NCBI GenBank assembly: GCA_014218235.1
Contig: CM024755.1
Span: forward strand, 82,901,960 to 82,965,959
Length of the DNA: 64,000 bases
Direction of reading: 5' to 3'
Source of the DNA: Colocasia esculenta
Taxonomy: Eukaryota; Streptophyta; Magnoliopsida; Alismatales; Araceae
Shown here: one piece after another, positions 57,667 to 64,000 of the stretch
Layout: each line of letters begins with the position of its first letter
Position numbering within the stretch: position 1 is the stretch's first letter
Notes under the pieces: model-generated
The model's input: the letters and a program-made list of their open reading frames with translations, nothing else
What the model was told of the DNA's origin: nothing
The model's database searches: none
Position numbers and translations under genes: made by a program

Positions 57667-60600
57667 GTCACATCCCGAGAATTACGTAGCGGATATTAAT
57701 AATGCGGAATAATTCGAGACGATATCCCGAGACGTGAACAGTTGGCAAATAAGCCTCTAGCTAGCAGGCACTAAATGTGTATCCACACAACATCATAATA
57801 GGGCCCAAATATTGAACTCAACTAATCTTGTATTCAAATCTCAACTCATTGTATTCCAAATGGAAACTAATACAGAACTAAGACTCAATAAAAAGGGAAA
57901 TTACATTTATTCCTCACTTCCTACTGCATGAATCTAACACTCAAAGCAAACTACTATAACTAGACTCATAGTTGGAATGCTCATCACTCGGACGCATTCC
58001 CATCCTCGACTTGCTCTTCCTCTTGAATGTCATAATCACCTAGAATGGTTAAAAGTAGGAGATGAGCAAACTAGCCCAGTAGGATTTATATCTCGATGTG
58101 CGGGCAATGATATTAGTGATTAATAATTTAGAACTAGGTAAACACGATGAATGTCATGATATGCATGTACGAATAAAACTCATTGAAACATGATACATGA
58201 ACAAGCTAGATAGAGTGATCATGATAGAGCAAGATCTAGAAGGATATAACAAGATAGAACTAGCAATATATCACTTTGTACAAGCACGCAAGATTTCACT
58301 TGATGTCAATAGCTTTCAAGAACGCGAGAAATCACTAATTGCATTAAATGCAAGATGGCCATATCACGCAAGCAAGCAAGAACGCACGATCACGATATTG
58401 TAACACTAATCAGACACGTAGACACTAATGTATACCAAGAAAAGATCCACCAAGAATGTATACCAGGACACGTGTATGTGGTTATTGTATCTATCATTCA
58501 ACATGACACGCACGACTCCTAGCGCAGATGCAACGCCAGTAATCAATATACCCCATGGTTAACAATATATTTAAGACTCTCCATCATTGGAGCTAGACTG
58601 GAGCCCTTGGACACTCACCGTGCTCGGTCAGCATCTAACTTCAATTTTAAATGTAGATACGCAAAGTCATTAATAATGGCCAATGAGAGTTTCAATAAGT
58701 AAGCATGTGTAATGTCATGTTCATGATGATGATGAGAACAAGTAATAAGAAAATTGAACATGATTTCATGATAACAATGGTCAAGAGATAAATTTGGTAG
58801 CATAACAACATCATTTATACTTTAGTCCAATCTTTACATTAATGACTTGAGTCTAGATTTTGAATCACACTCACGAGAACAAGATAAGAAAGGAAGCGCA
58901 CTCTATCTTCAGGAAACTTTAATGGTACAACCAACTCGGTCTCCATGTGGGAATCCACGAAGAACGGATATTTACAGAGGTCTTAGAGAAAAGGTCGCTA
59001 GTCTACCGATTCGGAATGACCGATAGAGAGCTTCCAAATCCCCAAGAAAGGGCTGCTTAGATGTGCAAGTGTCTAGTGATGTACGCATCTCAATCCACAA
59101 TCCACTGGTTTCAAACTCACGGAAAGTACATAACAATATAACATGAGATGGAACTATGCATTTAAATGATCCTGGATTGCAGGGTTTTAAGATAACAATT
59201 ATCATTTAAACATGGTAGAATAGTAGGAAGAGTAAATCACAAGTTACATGAATGATCATGTCATTAACAGAGCAGTTAGAATAACGTTCATGTAATTATA
59301 GCTTTTAAATGGGTTAATCACTTTTAAGCCATTAAACAGACATCATGAGATGATTAGAACCATGACATGCAAATCTTACACTCGACACCGTGTTAAACAA
59401 TCCTCGGGTAAGCCTGTAAATACGCGTCCTATATAGTGGACGCACTTCAAAATGCAGGGCACGGTCAAAACAGGCGAAACAGTGAAGAAGCTAAATCGCG
59501 TCCACATGCCTGGCCATGTTAATGATTGAATCGCATCGGGGAATCCAGACGCATCTACGGAAAATCATTTAATAAACCTTTGGGCGGGAAAACCACCTGA
59601 AACGCATCAGGGTATCCCGTCGCGATTCTGACCGGCGTTGACTCCCAGGCGGTGCGCAGACCGACGCAGTTCGCACGTGAATCGCATCGTACCAGACGGC
59701 CGCGATTCCTTGCATCGCATCGGCCCCGAGTGCCACGATACCAGACGCCTTAAACGCGGTGTTTGAACCGGACGCAGTTCAGATAATAGACCAAACACTC
59801 AGAAATACAGGGGGCGATCCTTGCAACACTTATATATTCTAAACTAGGGCTTTTGGGACAAAAGTGTCAACATGAAAGTTGTAGGGAACATGGTATAGAT
59901 GCGAACTATGGTTTTTATATAATTTAAAATGGCCTCGGGATGCATGATAAATCAATATGAACATAAAAAGTCCCAAACATGCGCGACTTTGGCAAAACGC
60001 CTATAATTCAAAATCTACTCATTGGAATTCGATGAAACCAATTGGACATGAAACTAGACCTGATGCTCTACACATTAATATATGATTTATTAATGTTTGG
60101 CACGAGAAAAACTACCTTTTGGGTTGATGAAGTTTCATTCTTCAGAAATCCCTTGTTCCAACCACTGTTTGAAGAACGCCTAATACTCCCCGAATACTGC
60201 ATGAAATTTATGCATTCCAGTTGGGTTTGGAAGTAGACTTGACCCTCTTTCTAGAGGTATAAGCCTTGCACGATGGGATTTAGGTTTACCCTACCTTTGG
60301 TCGACTCCAAGTGGACAGGTTGTGTAGGTCGTAGCAGACGAACAGGGGAAGAAGATGACCTTCTTGTAGTCATTCCACAGCTCCCCAGCCGTCAAGAACT
60401 CCTCCACATGACCTCAGCAAGTGGTAAAACTCGTCCCTAGGGTTTAGTGGAGAGTATTTAAGCATCCATGGGTTTTAGGAGTCCTAATGCAACAAGGAAA
60501 GCCAAGTTGCGGTTTCAGCATATTACTTTCGTAATTTGAGGATTTCTTCCTCCATTGGAGTGCCTTGGCCATCAAGAAATCCAAAAAGATGGCTAGGCAT

Positions 60601-61092
60601 GAATTGGGGTTGCCAAGAATGCATGATTGCATCCCAATTCAACCCTAAGTACCTTTTCCTAATTTTAGCTTATTTAAGTTACAAATTTCCATGCATTTTC
60701 TTGATTCATTTGATTTTTGTGCCAAATGTTGTCCATTGGCTCGATTATGATATTGGGTCATTAATATATAATGTTGGAAGTCTCTCTAACATTTTTATTT
60801 AATTTATGATTGCGTCGTACTTCCGTGTTAACGATTTTTCGACTTGTTTCCTTATTTGGATAATCAGTCACCATGTGATGTACACTTGGTTAATCAGATT
60901 TTTCATTGAACGTATTTTTTTGTGGAACACTTAGGAATAATGTGTGGGGTTTATTTATAATTTTTACAAAATTTCTGATGTGTTTTAGCACATACGATAA
61001 TGATACGTATGTTTAAGTACTCTGATATTATGGAAATTATTTATTTCTATTTATTTGAATTTTTATGTAATTAAAATTTTCGGGGTGCTACA
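57667..61092 (-). repeat. E4 3' LTR (3426 bp)
   Basis: It starts TGTAGCACCCC at 61092 and ends GGGATGTGACA at 57667 on the minus strand. A CpG-rich section with GCATCG and GACGCA repeats spans 59400-59790. It matches 62710-64000 with mostly C/T and G/A changes, concentrated at CpG and CNG sites in the first 100 bases. Short open frames inside are not genes. Confidence 0.9.
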
Positions 61093-61106
61093 CCCTCCCC
61101 CACATA
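61093..61106 (-). promoter_or_regulatory. E4 polypurine tract
   Basis: The minus strand reads TATGTGGGGGAGGG directly before the LTR start TGTAGCACC. Confidence 0.8.
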
Positions 61107-61430
61107 AGAGAATTTGCTCCCCAAATTCATAGATCATTAATCGGCTTTTGATAGTTATGATCCTTGAGGTCGTTTCAGATTTAATTCCTCTAACTTGTTT
61201 CCACATCGTGAATGCTAGTCCAACATCAACACCTACGGTCACTTGTACTATTCATTTGGTTCCTTCCACTCCTGTCTTCCTTCCACGGTTGTTATAACTC
61301 CATCTTAATCCACCAGATGAACTATGGTATAATTACTAGATTATTTATTTCTAATTTCTCCTTAATGAGTATAACTCCATCCTATTCCCCCACTTAGAAA
61401 TGTACTAATAAGAAAAACATCATAAGATCA
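61107..61430 (-). other. E4 region after gag; pol missing
   Basis: This stretch follows the Gag end and leads into the polypurine tract. It has no recognisable pol domain and only a few stop-ridden short frames. Confidence 0.5.
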
Positions 61431-61439
61431 GTCTAGGGG

Positions 61440-62470
61440 TTTAATAATCATACCTTCTTCTGGGAGCTCCGCTGGAGTTATTGCATTCACACGTCCTTGA
61501 CGCTTTACCACTCCCTGGTTTCTTCCAACTTGGTCTTTTAGCATGGGACAGTTTGGTATATGATGTTCCTTACTCCCACATCGCAGGCAAGCCCCGGCCT
61601 TCTTCCAGCACTTGTCCGCTTGGTGCCCAGGCTTGTCACAAAATTTTCAATACTCCATCGTTATTGTTTCTTCTACTTTGATCTTTTTCTTCATGCCATA
61701 GTCCTTCCCAGTGGTTGGCCTTTTGTAATTGTTGTAGTTGTTGTTATTGTTGTTGTTGTGGAAGGTTCCAGTTGTATCGACTGATCCTCTTTTTATGAAG
61801 GTCGGTTTTGAGATGTCTTTACCCTTTATGCCTTCCACCTTAGCCATAATGTCTTCTACCAGTTGAGCTCTTTAGACCATCTCAGTGTAGGTTTGAATGT
61901 TGTGTGGTCTGAGCTTTTCAATGAACATGGGTCTGAGCCCAACCCTGAAACGGTTAGCCTTTAATCTTTCCGTTCCCACCAGATGTGGGGCATACACAGC
62001 CAGACGTGCAAACTGAGCCTCATACTCAGCCACGGACATTCCTTTATGCTTCAGTGCGGCAAATTCCGCCGCCTTCTTTTCCTTAACTCTTTCAGAGAAG
62101 TATTTTCCTCTGAAGATTTCCAGAAATCCTGCCCACTCCAGTTCAGCTATATTAGGCAGATGGGCCGATGTGGTCTTCCACCATGCCCGAGCATCCTTGG
62201 TAAATTGAAAGTGGCCAGTAACACCTTTTCCCTATTAGTGCATTGCATGACTTGGAAGATCCTTTCTATCTCCTCCTCCCAGCTCTCTGCTTCATCCGGA
62301 TCAGGGGATCCAGAGAAGTGAGGAGGGTTCAAACTCCTAAAATTGTGGTGTAGATCACCGGCTCCGTTCCTAGCTGCAGCAGCCTGATTTCTAGCCTGAA
62401 CCACATTTTGCAGAGCCTGTGTAAGTCCTGCCACTGTTTCTTGCATAGCTTGCCATTGGTTGCGAGCCAT
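61440..62470 (-). pseudogene. E4 Gag
   Basis: Start MARNQWQAM at 62470. The Retrotrans_gag domain is clear (LNPPHFSGSPDPDEAE, then ARAWW-like after a frameshift near 62215). It continues in other frames to 61500. The first zinc knuckle has lost its first cysteine to TGA (KFCDKPGHQADKC, about 61610-61650); the second is intact (CLRCGSKEHHIPNC, about 61560-61600). A run of eight Asn, in the context FHNNNNNNNYNN, lies at about 61735-61765. The architecture matches the E3 Gag (PPRFVGSTDPDEAE), so the two are from related lineages. Confidence 0.85.
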
Positions 62471-62691
62471 TGCGGTTGAGTGTGAGAGTTATGAGGGCTC
62501 CTGAGAAAAGGATGGAAATCAATTAATGTCTCTAGATACATTATAAGAGTCAATGGGTAAGGAGTGTTTTGTTCATTCTAACATATTCCCAGTCTCTACC
62601 CCTTTCTCACCAGGTACTATATTTAATTTCCGTGACCTTGGTTTCATAGGTATCTCTTATTCCTGAGACATATCCTATTTGGTTTTCCTAG

Positions 62692-62703
62692 GCTCTGATA
62701 CCA
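62692..62703 (-). promoter_or_regulatory. E4 primer-binding site
   Basis: GCTCTGATACCA on plus, 6 bases inside the right LTR, complementary to an initiator-Met tRNA primer. Confidence 0.9.
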
Positions 62704-62709
62704 CTAAAC

Positions 62710-64000
62710 TGTCATGTCCCGAGAATTACGCAGCAGATATTAATAATGTGGAATAATTCGAGACGATATCCCGAGACGTGAATAGTCGGCAAATAAGCCT
62801 CTAGCTAGCACGCACTAAATGTGTATCCACACAACATCATAATAGGGCCAAAATATTGAACTCAACTAATCTTGTATTCAAATCTCAACTCATTGTATTC
62901 CAAATGGAAACTAATACAGGACTAAGACTCAATAAAATGGGAAATTATATTTATTCCTCACTTCCTACTACATGAATCTAACACTCAAAGCAAACTACTA
63001 TAACTAGACTCATAGTTGGAACGCTCATCAGTTGGATGCATTCCCGTCCTCGACTTGCTCTTCCTCTTGAATGTCATAATCACCTAGAATTGTTAAAAGT
63101 AGGGGATGAGCAAACTAGCCTAAGAGGATTTATATCTCAATGTGCGGGCAATGATATAAGTGATTAACAATTTAGAACTAGATAAGCAAGATGAATGTCA
63201 TGATATACATGTATGAATAAAACTCATTGAAACATGATACATGAACAAGCTAGATAGAGTGATCATTATAGAGCAAGATATAGAACGATATAACAAGATA
63301 GAACTAGCAATATATCACTTTGTATAAGCACGCAAGATTTCAATTGATGTCAGTAGCTTTCTGGAACACGAGATATCACTAATTGCATTAAATGCAGGAT
63401 GGCCATATCACGCAAGCAAGCAAAAATGCACGACCACGATAATGTAACACTAATCAGGCACGTAGACACTAATGTACACCAAGAAAAGATCCACCAAGAA
63501 TGTACACCAGGACATGTGTATGTGGTTATTGTATCTATCATTCAACACGACACGCACGACTCCTAGCGCAGATGCAACGCCAGTAATCATTATGCCCCAT
63601 GGTTAACAATATATTTATGACTCTCCATCATTGGGGCTAGAATGGAGCCCTTGGACACTCGCCGTGCCCGGTCAGCATCTCACTTTAATTTTAAATGTAG
63701 ATACCCACAATCATTAATAATGGCCAATGAGATTTTCAATAAGTAAGCATACGTAATGTCATGTTCATGATGATGATGAGAACAAACAATAAGTAAGTTG
63801 AACATGATTTCATGATAACAATGGTCAAGAGATACATTTGGCAGCATAACAACATCATTTATACTTTAGTCCAATCTTTACATTAATGACATGTGTCTAG
63901 ATTTTGAATCACACTCATGAGAACAAGAGAAGAAAGGAAGTGCACGCTATCTCCAGGGAACTTCAATGGTACAACCAACTCGGTCTCCATGTGGGAATCC
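62710..64000 (-). repeat. E4 5' LTR, partial at the window edge
   Basis: It begins TGTCATGTCCCGAGAATTACG and matches 57667 onward to the end of the window. The remaining 2.1 kb lie outside. Confidence 0.92.

Larger units (their letters stand above)
57667..64000 (-). mobile_element. E4: gag-only gypsy element with 3.4-kb LTRs (runs off the window)
   Basis: The left LTR (57667-61092) and the start of the right LTR (62710 to the window end) flank only 1617 bp of internal sequence. Primer site and polypurine tract are both present, so the ends are authentic and the middle is missing. The internal part has Gag with zinc knuckles but no protease, RT, RNase H or integrase. It is a large non-autonomous relative of Tekay-type chromoviruses, nested in E5. 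Confidence 0.9.

Noticed and set aside
12585..62703. Host initiator-Met tRNA genes
   Set aside because: The four GCTCTGATACCA matches are 12-base primer-binding sites beside LTRs; no tRNA body is present.

Overview
This is intergenic, heterochromatin-like DNA from a large plant genome. Almost every base can be assigned to a transposable element, and I found no host protein gene, tRNA or rRNA. The evidence is plant-type LTR retrotransposons primed by initiator-Met tRNA (GCTCTGATACCA read on +), two L1-type LINEs carrying a plant-type C-terminal RNase H, a TTF-zinc-finger hAT transposase relic and a CACTA terminus. All the protein-coding parts are broken by stops, frameshifts or deletions. The species cannot be named from this sequence.

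Layout, left to right. 1-688: right end of a CACTA transposon. 689-993 and 14050-14100: a GC-rich degenerate minisatellite split by element E1. 994-14049: E1, a minus-strand, gag-only, Copia-like LTR element whose 5' LTR lost its outer 358 bp; it hosts LINE-1 (5301-9961, 14-bp target duplication). 14335-39450: E3, a minus-strand Ty3/gypsy chromovirus (Tekay-like) with 5-bp duplication TGGAT/TGAAT. Its left LTR was split by E2 (15368-24341, a relative of E1, perfect duplication GTTGT) and its right LTR by LINE-2 (32111-38058, 13-bp duplication). Each E3 LTR preserves the empty site of the insertion in the other. 39451-41609: a small LINE relic and a decayed LTR. 41610-44544: a solo LTR with perfect duplication GATTT. 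45004-49032: a decayed hAT element with an internal MITE. From about 49.73 kb: E5, a minus-strand Tat/Retand-like gypsy element carrying an antisense, intron-containing accessory gene. E5 is split at 57667 by E4, a minus-strand gag-only gypsy element with 3.4-kb LTRs that runs off the window.

How the parts work together. E1 and E2 encode only a coiled-coil, zinc-knuckle Gag fragment, and E4 only a Gag, so all three would need polymerase from a partner element. The most unusual material is non-coding. Seven copies of a roughly 100-bp unit in E1 and E2 keep three complementary stems while the stem sequences change. The transcribed R/U5 part of E1's LTRs holds nine small hairpins in a row with co-varying arms. 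TGTCGACA-type palindromes cluster upstream of the TATA box in E1 and E2 and recur in the E3 LTR. In E5 a rightward spliced gene and the leftward pol converge on a minisatellite.
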